A stretch of DNA of 64,000 bases, taken from assembly GCA_017617615.1 (NCBI GenBank), contig JAFZVV010000007.1, positions 167,098 through 231,097 on the forward strand, in the 5' to 3' direction. Shown piece by piece: positions 17,120-25,720 of the stretch. The stretch is from Prevotella sp. Lineage in GTDB: Bacteria; Bacteroidota; Bacteroidia; Bacteroidales; Bacteroidaceae. Position numbers and translations under genes: made by a program. The notes beneath the pieces are model-generated. The model was given only the letters and a program-made list of their open reading frames with translations. It searched no databases and was not told the origin of the DNA. The number at the start of each line of letters is the position of its first letter. Within the stretch, counting starts at the first letter, position 1.

Positions 17120-19492
17120 ATGAAAAAAATCGTTATCTCGTGTGCCTTGTTGTCACTGACAGGACAAATCATGGCACAGACTCCCGACTCGCTGCGGTTG
17201 GAAGAACTGCATGAAATCGTGGTGAAAGGCGTACGCGCACAACAAGACGCACCTTACGCCATGACACAAATCAAGAAAGCACAACTGCAGGAGTTCTCGA
17301 AGACGGGAAGGGAACTGCCGTTTCTCTTCTCACAGACACCAGGCGTACTCGCATGGAGCGAGAACGGACTGGGCACAGGAACCACATACATGCGCATACG
17401 CGGTGCCGGCGACTCACGCATCAACGTGACACTCGACGCTGTGCCGCTCAACTCCCCCGAAGACCAATGCGTGTTCTGGGCCAACATGAACAGCTATGGC
17501 GCGCTGCTGGGAAGCGTGCAGATACAAAGGGGAGTAGGGTCGTCGACAAACGGCGACGGAGCCTTCGGCGGAAACATCTCGCTATCGTCGAAAGCAGCAT
17601 CCCCCACCCCATCTGCCGACCTGAACTTCAGCTACGGGTCGTACAACACGTTCAATGTAGGAGGCTCTTTCACCACCGGACTGCTCTGGGACCATGTCGT
17701 CTTCGATGGCGCATACCATGAGACCAATACCGATGGCTTCATACACGGCACGGGAGGACGCTCGGGAAGCTATTACGGCAGCTTACGATACCTGACAGAC
17801 AATTTCATCATCCGCTACAAGAACTTCGGCAACTTCGAGAAGACCGGACAGGCATGGAACGGTGTGACCGCAGGCGATAACGACCTCTCGCTCATGGAAG
17901 GGACCTATGGCGCACATACCGGCATACACACCTACAAAGACCTATACAACGTGGGGCTCGGCAAATACAACACGCTCTACGAAACCCTGGCATACAATGC
18001 CGACGGCGCGTTCCAGACAGATGCCAACGGCAATTACGTGACCAACCGATACACCTACGCCAACGGCTCGCCTTGGCGACAGGCTACCGACAACTTCTGG
18101 CAAAGCCACAACATCCTCTCCTTCACCTGGGATGTCAACACCCACCTCAACACCACAGCATCGCTACACTATACGCATGGCTATGGATACTACAACGAAT
18201 TCAGGTACAACAACAAACTGAAGAAATTCGGACTGGCGAACTTCACCGACAGCAACGGGAAAACCGTAAAACGCACCGACTTCATCCGCAAGAAAGGACT
18301 GGAGCAAGACACGTACGGACTGATTTGGAACGCCAATTACAAGAAAGATTCATGGGACATCATGGGCGGCGTATCACTGCAGCGGTTCAGCGGCAACCAC
18401 TTCGGGTATATCACCTACATCGCACATCCCGAACTGAGCCAGAAACTGCTCGCAGGAGGGAAATATCGGTACTACGACTCCGATGCCGAAAAAGACGACT
18501 ACAGCGGATACATCAAGGCTGCCTATAAGATCACGCCCAACCTGAGTGTCTTCGGTGACGTCCAATACCGGCACGTGGACTATACTACCGACGGCATCAA
18601 CGACAAGTTTTATGAGAATGAAGACGGCTCGTACAGCAACCAACGACTCAACATCGACAAGAAATACGACTTTGCCAACATCAAGGGAGGTATGAGTTAC
18701 CACACGGAAAACCACCAGGCGTATTTCTCGGTGGCAACAAGCAACAGGGAACCGGAACGCAACAACTTCACCGACAACGGCAGCTATCCGGCACCAAAGG
18801 CAGAGAAACTGCTCGACTTCGAGGCAGGATATGCTTATACCAGCGAGCGATGGCAGGCCAATGTCAACCTCTACTACATGGACTACCAAGACCAGTTCGT
18901 GCAGACAGGCGAAGTGAGCGACATCGGTGAGGCGCTGACCACCAATATCAAGGATTCATACCGCATGGGCGTGGAACTGACCGCCGGATACAACATCACG
19001 CCATGGCTGGCACTCGAGGGAAACGCCGCACTGAGCGTCAACAAAATCAAGGACTTCGACGAAGTGGTGGAAGACTGGGACAACGGCAGCCGCACCATAC
19101 ACTACGACAACTCCACACTGGCGTTCTCGCCTTCTGCAATACTCAACGGATTCGTCCATGTGCACTGGAAGGGACTCCAGGCAACATGGCACACCAACTT
19201 CGTGAGCCGACAGTATCTCGACAACACGGAGAACACCGACCGCTCCCTGCCCTGCTACAGCGTATCAAACGCCAGCGTCAGCTATACCCTCAAGCCAAGG
19301 AAATTGGTGAAAGAAACCGTCATCGGCGTGAACTTCAACAATGTGTTCAACCGCCACTATGCCGGCAACGGATGGGTTTACTCCGCTATCTGCGACAGTG
19401 CCGGACACCCCAACGACAACCGCTACTACCAGATAGGATTCATTCCCATGGCAGGATTCACCACCATGGCAAGCATCACACTGAAATGGTAG
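17120..19492 (+). CDS. TonB-dependent outer-membrane receptor, probably for thiamine
   Basis: A 790-residue protein with a signal peptide (MKKIVISCALLSLTGQIMAQ). The plug domain covers about residues 30-165 (EIVVKGVRA, FLFSQTPGVLAWS, MRIRGAGDSRINVTLDAVP, GSVQIQRGVGSS), followed by a 22-strand beta-barrel rich in aromatic residues and ending in a hydrophobic strand (ASITLKW). No SusD partner follows, so it is not a glycan SusC. The TPP riboswitch in front and pnuT 3 bp behind identify the substrate as thiamine or a thiamine precursor, by analogy with Bacteroides thiamine systems. Confidence 0.9.
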   Translation: MKKIVISCALLSLTGQIMAQTPDSLRLEELHEIVVKGVRAQQDAPYAMTQIKKAQLQEFSKTGRELPFLFSQTPGVLAWSENGLGTGTTYMRIRGAGDSRINVTLDAVPLNSPEDQCVFWANMNSYGALLGSVQIQRGVGSSTNGDGAFGGNISLSSKAASPTPSADLNFSYGSYNTFNVGGSFTTGLLWDHVVFDGAYHETNTDGFIHGTGGRSGSYYGSLRYLTDNFIIRYKNFGNFEKTGQAWNGVTAGDNDLSLMEGTYGAHTGIHTYKDLYNVGLGKYNTLYETLAYNADGAFQTDANGNYVTNRYTYANGSPWRQATDNFWQSHNILSFTWDVNTHLNTTASLHYTHGYGYYNEFRYNNKLKKFGLANFTDSNGKTVKRTDFIRKKGLEQDTYGLIWNANYKKDSWDIMGGVSLQRFSGNHFGYITYIAHPELSQKLLAGGKYRYYDSDAEKDDYSGYIKAAYKITPNLSVFGDVQYRHVDYTTDGINDKFYENEDGSYSNQRLNIDKKYDFANIKGGMSYHTENHQAYFSVATSNREPERNNFTDNGSYPAPKAEKLLDFEAGYAYTSERWQANVNLYYMDYQDQFVQTGEVSDIGEALTTNIKDSYRMGVELTAGYNITPWLALEGNAALSVNKIKDFDEVVEDWDNGSRTIHYDNSTLAFSPSAILNGFVHVHWKGLQATWHTNFVSRQYLDNTENTDRSLPCYSVSNASVSYTLKPRKLVKETVIGVNFNNVFNRHYAGNGWVYSAICDSAGHPNDNRYYQIGFIPMAGFTTMASITLKW

Positions 19493-19495
19493 GCC

Positions 19496-20098
19496 ATGGA
19501 CACCACTTTCCTTGAAGCCCACTGGCTCGATATCACCACCACACTGCTCGGACTCGCCTATATCCTCCTGGAATACAAGGCGAGCATCTGGCTGTGGCTG
19601 GTGGGATTCCTCATGCAGGCCCTCGACATCGTGCTCTACTACGACAAGGGGCTGTATGCCGACTGCGGCATGGAGTTCTACTACATCGCCATGACCATCT
19701 ACGGATTCGTCAACTGGAAATTCATCAAGGGAAGCAAAAGTCCGGAAAAGAAACAAGAACTGCCCGTCACGCATTTCAAGCGCAGCCTCATCATGCCTTG
19801 GACAGTAGCCACACTCGCCATCTGGGGAGTCATCTGGTGGCTGCTGGCTACCAAGACCAACTCCACCGTACCCGTAGCCGACAGCTTCACTACAGCACTG
19901 AGTTTCGTCGGCATCTGGGCACTCGCACGCAAATACCTCGAGCAATGGCTCATCTGGATTGCGGTCGACGTGGTGACATGCGGACTCTACATCTATAAAG
20001 ACATTCCTTTCAAGGCAGGATTGTATGGTCTCTACGTGGTCATCGCCATCATGGGATACATAAAATGGAAAAAAATGATGACGAAACATGCCTCATGA
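19496..20098 (+). CDS. pnuT: PnuC-family inner-membrane transporter, PnuT type
   Basis: A 200-residue membrane protein with about seven hydrophobic segments and the PnuC core: WLVGFLMQALDIVLYYDKGLYAD-type sequence near residues 36-58 (parts WLWLVGFLMQ and YYDKGLYAD), AMTIYGFVNW near 72 and VDVVTCGLYIYKD near 165. PnuC proteins carry nicotinamide riboside, riboflavin or thiamine. Control by a TPP riboswitch and coupling to a TonB receptor point to thiamine (PnuT). A thiamine pyrophosphokinase gene, often third in such operons, is absent: the next 150 bp hold no gene. Confidence 0.9.
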   Translation: MDTTFLEAHWLDITTTLLGLAYILLEYKASIWLWLVGFLMQALDIVLYYDKGLYADCGMEFYYIAMTIYGFVNWKFIKGSKSPEKKQELPVTHFKRSLIMPWTVATLAIWGVIWWLLATKTNSTVPVADSFTTALSFVGIWALARKYLEQWLIWIAVDVVTCGLYIYKDIPFKAGLYGLYVVIAIMGYIKWKKMMTKHAS

Positions 20099-20248
20099 GA
20101 GGCTTGCACACCATCCTTCAAGCAAGCAAAAAGAATGGTGGTTGCTGCATGAAACCACGCAAAAAGACACAAAAGTGTTCACGTTTGAGGACAAGGCAAA
20201 ATTGTGTCCGCACACAGTGAAATTATTATGAAAATAATTGCAAAAATA

Positions 20249-20280
20249 TTTGCAAAAACGCACAAAAATTTATAATTTTG
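20249..20280 (+). promoter_or_regulatory. Promoter of candidate small RNA
   Basis: TTTG at 20249-20252, 20 bases, TAATTTTG at 20273-20280: a full consensus promoter not followed by any protein-coding frame. Transcription should start near 20287. Confidence 0.65.
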
Positions 20281-20286
20281 CATCGT

Positions 20287-20469
20287 TAAAAAATGATTGT
20301 AAAATCAACCCTTAAAATTGACGCGATTTAGACAAAGACAATAATAATTTTCGCTAAAACCTCACCTTTGTGAGGTAAGTCCCCTCGAGAGAGTCGACAT
20401 CTTTGAGTTAATTTATTTTAGTAAGTTATAAGATATGCACTTGTTCGTGAGAACAGGTGCATGTTTTTT
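20287..20469 (+). ncRNA. Candidate small RNA of about 180 nt
   Basis: A strong promoter at 20249-20280 and a strong terminator at 20435-20469 bracket about 180 bases with no plausible protein. Visible structure includes the hairpin CCTCAC-CTTT-GTGAGG at 20371-20386 and complementary CAAAGA/TCTTTG segments enclosing it. The size would suit a 6S-like RNA, but I cannot match it to that or any other family. Bacteroidales 6S, a regulatory sRNA or an attenuated leader are all possible. Confidence 0.45.
20435..20469 (+). terminator. Rho-independent terminator of the candidate small RNA
   Basis: A 12-bp stem ATGCACTTGTTC / GAACAGGTGCAT (one G-U pair) around a GTGA tetraloop, followed by G and six T. 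Confidence 0.88.
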
Positions 20470-20480
20470 GGTTTGAGATT

Positions 20481-20590
20481 TGAGGTTTATCATTCTTTGA
20501 ATGATGAACATCGGCGGCGCCTCAGCATACTGAAAGCAAGCTTTCGTCTGCCTGCGGCTTGCACGATATTTGAGATTTAAGATTTAAGCT
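20481..20590 (+). repeat. Dispersed hairpin repeat, copy A
   Basis: About 100 bp nearly identical to the reverse complement of 36190-36311. Order: AGGTTTATCATTC, palindrome ATCATTC-TTT-GAATGAT, CATCGGCGGCGCCTCAGCAT, palindrome GAAAGC-AA-GCTTTC, GCCTGCGGCTTGCACGAT, then TTTGAGATTTAAG. It starts about 12 bp after the small-RNA terminator. No open frame. Confidence 0.85.
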
Positions 20591-20607
20591 GAGTCACAAG
20601 TCTATTG

Positions 20608-20690
20608 TCCCTTTAACTTCCCTTTTAACTTCCCTTTAACTCCCCTTTAACTTCCTTTTTAGGAATACTTCCCTTTAACTTCCCTTTAGT
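20608..20690. repeat. Imperfect 11-bp tandem repeat (CCCTTTAACTT)
   Basis: About seven imperfect copies of CCCTTTAACTT in 83 bases, with a short interruption (AGGAATA) at 20661-20667. The same unit in perfect form occurs at 33631-33680 on the other strand. It lies between dispersed repeat A and the dnaA terminator. Confidence 0.8.
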
Positions 20691-20694
20691 TACT

Positions 20695-20726
20695 AAAAAA
20701 GGAGGATGTATCGCTACATCCCCCTC
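20695..20726 (-). terminator. Terminator of dnaA
   Basis: Read on the minus strand: GGGGGATGTA, loop GCGA, TACATCCTCC, then six T (20700-20695). It lies about 20-50 bp after the dnaA stop and has one mismatch in the stem. Confidence 0.8.
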
Positions 20727-20748
20727 TTCAAAACTTGAGTGTCAGTTA

Positions 20749-22158
20749 TCATTTAAGTTTGAAAGAATTTTCAATGCTGATGATTTCGTCCTGGAACTGG
20801 CGATCGACCTTCATGCGCTCCTCCACCTTCTCACAACTGTGAAGCACGGTGGAATGGTCGCGTCCGGCAATGAGTTTGCCAATCCTCGCAGCAGGCATCT
20901 TGGTATGTTTCTGGGCCAGATACATCGACACCTGCCTCGCCACGACGAAGTCGCGCTTGCGGCTCTTCCCGCTCACATCTTCAGGAGCTACATGATAGTG
21001 CTCACATACCTTCTCCAATATCTCATCGATGGTGAGGGGATTGTTGTCTACTTTCACCGAACGCTTCACGAGGCTTTCGGCCAGGTGCATGTCGATGCTC
21101 CTGTTGTAGACGATGGAATATGCCATCAGCGAGTTGACCACGCCTTCGAGGTCTCTCACGCTCCCGTTTGCAGTATGGGCGATATACTGCACCACATCAT
21201 CGGGAATGGCCAGGCCATCATGCTGAATCTTTGCGTTGAGGATATCGAGACAGAGTTTCTCGTTGGGACGCTCGAGCTCGGCAATGAGGCCGCAACTGAA
21301 ACGTGTGATGAGACGCTCGTTCATGCCCTGGAGGTCGACAGGAGGCCTGTCGCATGCCAGGACGACACGCTTGCCCGTACGGAAGAGATGGTCGAAGATA
21401 TGGAAGAATGTTTCCTGGGTACGCTGGGCTGTCATCCACTCCTGGATATCATCGACGATAAGCACGTCGATGGTCTGGTAGAAGTTGATGAAATCGTTGA
21501 GGGTGTTGTACCTCACGGCATTGGTATACTGCACCTGGAAAAGGCGTGCACTGACATAGAGCACCCTTTTCTGAGGGAACAGTTTCTTTACACGCACGCC
21601 AATGGCATTGATGAGATGGGTCTTACCGCAACCAGAGGGACCGAAAACGAACATGGGATTGAACTGGGTGGTAGAAGGATTCTGCGCAATGGAGAGACCT
21701 ACCGCACGCGGAAGTTTGTTGCTGTCGCCTTCGATGAAGTTCTCGAAAGTCTGCTGGGGGTTGAGCTGCGGGTCTACGGGCTGTAGCGGTGCCGCGTCGA
21801 GCACGCCATACGACTGGTTGGCATGGTCACGGGGCTGGGGCTTCGCTATCTGGTCCTGTGCATTGTCTGACTGCAACACCATTCCCTTGTCGTTCGTCTT
21901 GTCAGTGATGACACGGTAGGTGAGCCGCACGTTCTGACCAAAGAAACGCTTGAGTGCCTTCCCAATCAAGTCGACGAAGTTCTCCTCCAGATACTCGTAC
22001 ACGAACGGGCTGGGCACCTGTACGAGTATTGTCATCGTGGCCGGTGTATACGACACGAAGACAATAGGCTTGAACCAAGTTTCATATTGCTGCTCCGTCA
22101 CATTGCCTTTAATCAGTTGAAGGCTCTGCTGCCAGAGTTGCGCTGGACTAACTTTCAT
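20749..22158 (-). CDS. dnaA: Chromosomal replication initiator DnaA
   Basis: A 469-residue replication initiator. Domain I is at the N-terminus (SPAQLWQQSLQLIKGNV), a Gln/Pro-rich linker covers about 90-140, AAA+ domain III carries Walker A FGPSGCGKTHL near 173 and Walker B VLIVDDIQEW near 233, and the DNA-binding domain IV has the signature AGRDHSTVLHSCEKV near 440. The length is standard. It is preceded by a 445-bp AT-rich gap and followed by its own terminator. No dnaN follows, which is usual outside the Gram-positive and gamma-proteobacterial arrangement. Confidence 0.97.
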   Translation of the reverse strand: MKVSPAQLWQQSLQLIKGNVTEQQYETWFKPIVFVSYTPATMTILVQVPSPFVYEYLEENFVDLIGKALKRFFGQNVRLTYRVITDKTNDKGMVLQSDNAQDQIAKPQPRDHANQSYGVLDAAPLQPVDPQLNPQQTFENFIEGDSNKLPRAVGLSIAQNPSTTQFNPMFVFGPSGCGKTHLINAIGVRVKKLFPQKRVLYVSARLFQVQYTNAVRYNTLNDFINFYQTIDVLIVDDIQEWMTAQRTQETFFHIFDHLFRTGKRVVLACDRPPVDLQGMNERLITRFSCGLIAELERPNEKLCLDILNAKIQHDGLAIPDDVVQYIAHTANGSVRDLEGVVNSLMAYSIVYNRSIDMHLAESLVKRSVKVDNNPLTIDEILEKVCEHYHVAPEDVSGKSRKRDFVVARQVSMYLAQKHTKMPAARIGKLIAGRDHSTVLHSCEKVEERMKVDRQFQDEIISIENSFKLK

Positions 22159-22603
22159 TGACTATTTGTTTTGAAAAGGCGGTGGGCACTCACTCCCTAC
22201 CAAAATCGAATGCAAATATCGTAATTTTTTTTCTGATAAACAAATGCGAGATTTATGCTACTTTGTAACCAACCAACGTAAATCATTAAGAATGCGACAC
22301 TTAGGCAAGAAGGGATAAGTGTTGAAAAATCTTAACATTTGCATTTTTGCAAGTTGTTGTGTTATTGACACTTAGACATTAGTGTCATGAAAATAGCCAT
22401 GGTGTCAACAGTTAGTATAAAGCCGACGGAAACGCCTAATAATTACGCATTTTGGGGGATTGGATAAAGTGAATTCTATAAGGCACACTATTTAGATGCT
22501 TTCTATATAGTGGACGATATAACATTTTTTTTCGTTATCAGAAATTGCCTTTTCCATCCCCCATAAACCGACCCTCTGGATAGGGGTTTGAACAAGTGAT
22601 TCT
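22159..22603. other. AT-rich intergenic region upstream of dnaA
   Basis: 445 bp without a gene. It contains a partial -7 element for dnaA (GATATTTG on the minus strand, about 22219-22212) and an inverted word pair around GACACTTAGACATTAGTGTC (22367-22386). Words resembling the DnaA box (TTATNCACA) occur only with mismatches, for example TTATTGACA at 22362. An origin cannot be claimed from this. Confidence 0.5.
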
Positions 22604-23560
22604 TTAAGGATTGGCAGGCTTGTCTTTCTTCCCAAACACCGAGAAGTGGACATATCTCTTGGGGTGCTGCCTGAGGTCGATCATGAGTGAGTCGACGTGG
22701 GTGAGCGTAGCATCGAGCTTGTCGTATACCTCACGGTCGTTGAGCAACTTGGCAACGGTACCGTTGCCGCTGTTAAGCTGTTCGGTCACGTTCTTCAGGT
22801 TGGCAAGGGTCTGGTTCAGTTGCTCCAGGGTGGTCTGCAGGTCGAGTGAGGCGAGGTTATTGGTGAGGCGTTCGGCATTGCCCATCACCTGATTGGCGCT
22901 GCCTATGGCCGTTCCTGCCTGCTGCAGCACACCGTCGGCTTTTCCTACCATCCCTGGCACATTGTTCTTCAGGTCGGCCATGAGGAAATTGATGTCCTTG
23001 GTGCTCTGCGTGAGGTTGCCCGTGAGCTGGTCGGCATTGTGAAGGGTCTTGACAATCGACTGGTCGGCGAGGATATAGTTAATGGAAGCGAGGATGGCAT
23101 CGAGTTTGGGCATCATCTCCTGTATTTCGGGCACCATTTCCTTCACTTTGCCCATGGCTCCGCCATTGAGCCGTCCCTCGAAGGTGTCGCCCTCCTTGAG
23201 GAAGCCATTGGCCTCATCACCCATGACAAGGTCTACCTGCACGTTTCCAAGCAAGTCGCTGGAAATCTCAGCCACCGTTCCCTTGGGAATCCTGAGGTTC
23301 TTGTCGATACCTACCTCTGCAATGATCTTGTCGCGCTGGTTGAAATCGTAATCGATCGACCTGACCACACCTACCTTGAATCCATTCTCCTTGATTGGAC
23401 TGGAATCTGTCAGACCGCTGATGTTCGAGAACGAGACATAATAGGTGGTGTCGTCGGAGAAAAGAGAAACGCCTTTGAGGAACTGCATTCCGAAAAACAA
23501 GACGACAATGCCAACGATGGCCACAAGAGCGATTTTTATTTCTTTCGTGAATCCTTTCAT
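22604..23560 (-). CDS. MCE/MlaD-family lipid-transport protein
   Basis: A 318-residue protein with one N-terminal membrane helix (IALVAIVGIVVLFFGMQF) followed by an MCE domain at about 35-120 (YYVSFSNISGLTDSSPIKENG-like sequence, then GFKVGVVRSIDY, and SSDLLGNVQVDL). The rest is a long helical region with Gln/Asn/Leu repeats. MCE proteins form rings that pass phospholipids across the periplasm with an ABC transporter. No permease or ATPase gene is adjacent, so partners must be elsewhere. It overlaps the amidase stop by 4 bp (ATGA), which suggests cell-envelope co-regulation. Confidence 0.88.
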   Translation of the reverse strand: MKGFTKEIKIALVAIVGIVVLFFGMQFLKGVSLFSDDTTYYVSFSNISGLTDSSPIKENGFKVGVVRSIDYDFNQRDKIIAEVGIDKNLRIPKGTVAEISSDLLGNVQVDLVMGDEANGFLKEGDTFEGRLNGGAMGKVKEMVPEIQEMMPKLDAILASINYILADQSIVKTLHNADQLTGNLTQSTKDINFLMADLKNNVPGMVGKADGVLQQAGTAIGSANQVMGNAERLTNNLASLDLQTTLEQLNQTLANLKNVTEQLNSGNGTVAKLLNDREVYDKLDATLTHVDSLMIDLRQHPKRYVHFSVFGKKDKPANP

Positions 23561-25278
23561 TTCTTTTTCGATTGATTAGCGTTTCTGTATTCTTTCATGG
23601 CCTGTGCCATAGGTATCTTCACCCCGTCGCGGAAGGCAATCACAAAGGCTTGTGGGAAGAGTTCAGCAACTAACCTTCGCAACTGGTTGATTTCATTCAA
23701 GTCGGGCGACGCCCCGACTGTATATTTGTAGAGGTCGTTCTCCACATACATGTCTATGCCTTGCAATCCCTTGAAGACAGCATGGTCTACAGGCAATTGC
23801 TGACTGTTGGCAGCTATCTGGACCTTGAAAATGGGACGGCCCCCGGGCTCAGCAGGAGCAGAGGGGGGCGTAGGGGATGGGGTGCCGGAAGGAGCAACTG
23901 ATGTATCGGGGGAAACGGCAACAGGTTGTGCGCTGGAAGGGGCAACAGAAGCGACGGGAGCCGTTTCTGTAGGAGGCGGAGGGGGTGGCAGTGTTGTGGC
24001 TGTTGTGGCGGGAGCCTCTGGCGCAGGAGGAGGTGGCAGAGCCGTGGTGGTCCTGGCGGTTGCTTCTGGCGCAGGAGGGGGTGGCGGTGCTACGGGGGTT
24101 GTAGACATCGTCTCGGCCTTGGACGGTGTAGGGGCGGGAGTCTCCGTACGGGTTGTGGGAGACGTAGAAGTGGTTTGGGGTTGTCTTACACGTCTCTGTT
24201 CCGCATATTGTGTGACCGAAGTCGTGTCATCCTCCACGAAAGGGCGTTGCGCAGATGATGCCGAACTACCTGCCGAAGGCCTCGGGGTGGCCGGAGATGC
24301 CTTTGGGGTGCTTGAGGGTGGCGTCGTCCTGCTTGCAGATGCCTTCGGGGTGCCTGAGGATGGCGTTGTCCTGCTGGTAGATGTCTTAGGGTTGCTTGGG
24401 GATGGTGTCGTCCTGCTGGCAGATGCCTTTGGGGTACTTGGGGATGGCGTCGTAGTGTTCTGTGCCAGAACGGGTTCTTCGGTTGTAGAAGACCTCCCCA
24501 CGTCGGCCACTCCCGTCGAGCCATATTGTTTCTTGTACTTCAAGAAAGCATTGTAAATGCCTTTGGCCATGAGATTCTGCCCTTCTTCGGTATTGAGGAA
24601 CTGTTCCTCGTCGGGAGTTGTGATGAATCCCAACTCTATCAGGCAACTCGGCATCGAGGTTTCCCGGAGCACGAGGAATCCTGCCTGATGCACGCCCTTG
24701 TTCACCCGCCCACTGATGGTGCACACCTCACTCTGGATGAGTTTCGCCAGGTCCACGCTCTTGGCCATGTTCTTGTCTTGCATCAGTTCGAACATGATAT
24801 AGCTTTCCGACGACTTCGGGTCGAAACCGGCGTAACGTTGCTTGTAGTCCTTCTCGATGAGGATGACGGAGTTCTCGCGCTTGGCGACATTGAGGTTGTC
24901 GTTCGCCCTGTGCATGCCAAGGGTGTAGGTCTCGAACCCCCGTGAAATCTTGCCACCGTCGAGGGCGTTGGTATGCACGGAAATGAAAAGGTCGGCCTTG
25001 TTGCGGTTGGCGATATTCGCCCGCTCACTCAAGGGCACGAAGACATCGGTGGTTCTGGTGTATACCACCCTGACGTCGCGACAGTTGCGTTCCACCATCT
25101 TACCGAATGCTAATGCCACCTTCAGGTTGATGTCCTTCTCTTTCGAGATGGCACCAGGCGCACCCGAGTCGTGCCCACCATGACCAGCATCAATCACGAG
25201 CGTGAACTTATCTGCTGCCACAGCGGTAACAATGGCGAGGGCCATTAGGATGAGGGTGAGTAAGGCTTTCTTTCGCAT
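23557..25278 (-). CDS. N-acetylmuramoyl-L-alanine amidase with long Pro/Thr linker and SPOR-like end
   Basis: A periplasmic zinc amidase that cleaves the peptide from muramic acid during septum splitting. The start at 25278 (MRKKALLTLILMALAIVTAV) gives a clean signal peptide; an in-frame ATG at 25320 would bury it. The Amidase_3 domain covers about 25-250, with VIDAGHGGHDSGAPG (zinc His) at the start, a conserved SVHTNA and LIELGFITTPDEEQFL. A very long low-complexity linker (~270-480) contains roughly 15-residue repeats (KASASRTTPSPSN type) and poly-Pro tracts. The last ~85 residues (IFKVQIAANSQQL on) look like a SPOR peptidoglycan-binding domain. Confidence 0.9.
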   Translation of the reverse strand: MRKKALLTLILMALAIVTAVAADKFTLVIDAGHGGHDSGAPGAISKEKDINLKVALAFGKMVERNCRDVRVVYTRTTDVFVPLSERANIANRNKADLFISVHTNALDGGKISRGFETYTLGMHRANDNLNVAKRENSVILIEKDYKQRYAGFDPKSSESYIMFELMQDKNMAKSVDLAKLIQSEVCTISGRVNKGVHQAGFLVLRETSMPSCLIELGFITTPDEEQFLNTEEGQNLMAKGIYNAFLKYKKQYGSTGVADVGRSSTTEEPVLAQNTTTPSPSTPKASASRTTPSPSNPKTSTSRTTPSSGTPKASASRTTPPSSTPKASPATPRPSAGSSASSAQRPFVEDDTTSVTQYAEQRRVRQPQTTSTSPTTRTETPAPTPSKAETMSTTPVAPPPPPAPEATARTTTALPPPPAPEAPATTATTLPPPPPPTETAPVASVAPSSAQPVAVSPDTSVAPSGTPSPTPPSAPAEPGGRPIFKVQIAANSQQLPVDHAVFKGLQGIDMYVENDLYKYTVGASPDLNEINQLRRLVAELFPQAFVIAFRDGVKIPMAQAMKEYRNANQSKKK

Positions 25279-25342
25279 TTCCAATTCTATTCGCTTGCAA
25301 AAATAATGATTTTTGTCCAAACCACCGCCAATAACACTAATT

Positions 25343-25717
25343 TTAGTTATTTTTCACATGGATTTCCACGCTTGCCGACTGGCAGGCGGCCTGCAAGGGG
25401 GGATTGACCTTCTCGATTTCCACCCACAACTCGTCTATCATGGGGAATTGCTCACAAATCTTCGAAGCGATGCGACCTGCCACATGCTCGAGCAGGCACG
25501 ACGGCACCTGCATCTCATTCCTCACGACCTCGTAGAGCGCGGCGTAGTTCACGGTGTCGTCGACAGCATCGGTACGCAGCGCCTCCGAGAAGTCGGCCTT
25601 CACCTTCAAGGAGACGACGAACTCACCTCCGGTGACACGCTCCTGGGCGAGCACGCCGTGGCGCGCGAAGAAACGCAACTGTTTGAGCGAAACGAACCCC
25701 TCGTCGAATGTCATCAT
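25343..25717 (-). CDS. folB: Dihydroneopterin aldolase
   Basis: A 124-residue enzyme of folate synthesis that cleaves dihydroneopterin to 6-hydroxymethyl-dihydropterin. FolB hallmarks are present: LKQLRFFARHGVLAQE at the start (catalytic Tyr position replaced by the usual FFARHGV context), DTVNYAALYEVV near 65 and LLEHVAGRIA near 85; the Glu and Lys (VEIEKVNPPL) of the active site follow. It lies 3 bp after nrdJ and is probably cotranscribed with it. Folate and dNTP synthesis share the thymidylate step, which makes the pairing sensible. Confidence 0.92.
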   Translation of the reverse strand: MMTFDEGFVSLKQLRFFARHGVLAQERVTGGEFVVSLKVKADFSEALRTDAVDDTVNYAALYEVVRNEMQVPSCLLEHVAGRIASKICEQFPMIDELWVEIEKVNPPLQAACQSASVEIHVKNN

Positions 25718-25720
25718 ATG

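Noticed and set aside
20481..20590. Insertion sequence or transposase remnant at the dispersed repeats
   Set aside because: No coding sequence, no clear target-site duplication seen; kept only as a non-autonomous repeat.
22159..22603. Replication origin next to dnaA
   Set aside because: Only mismatched DnaA-box words, no cluster of boxes and no clear unwinding element; a GC-skew plot of the genome would be needed.
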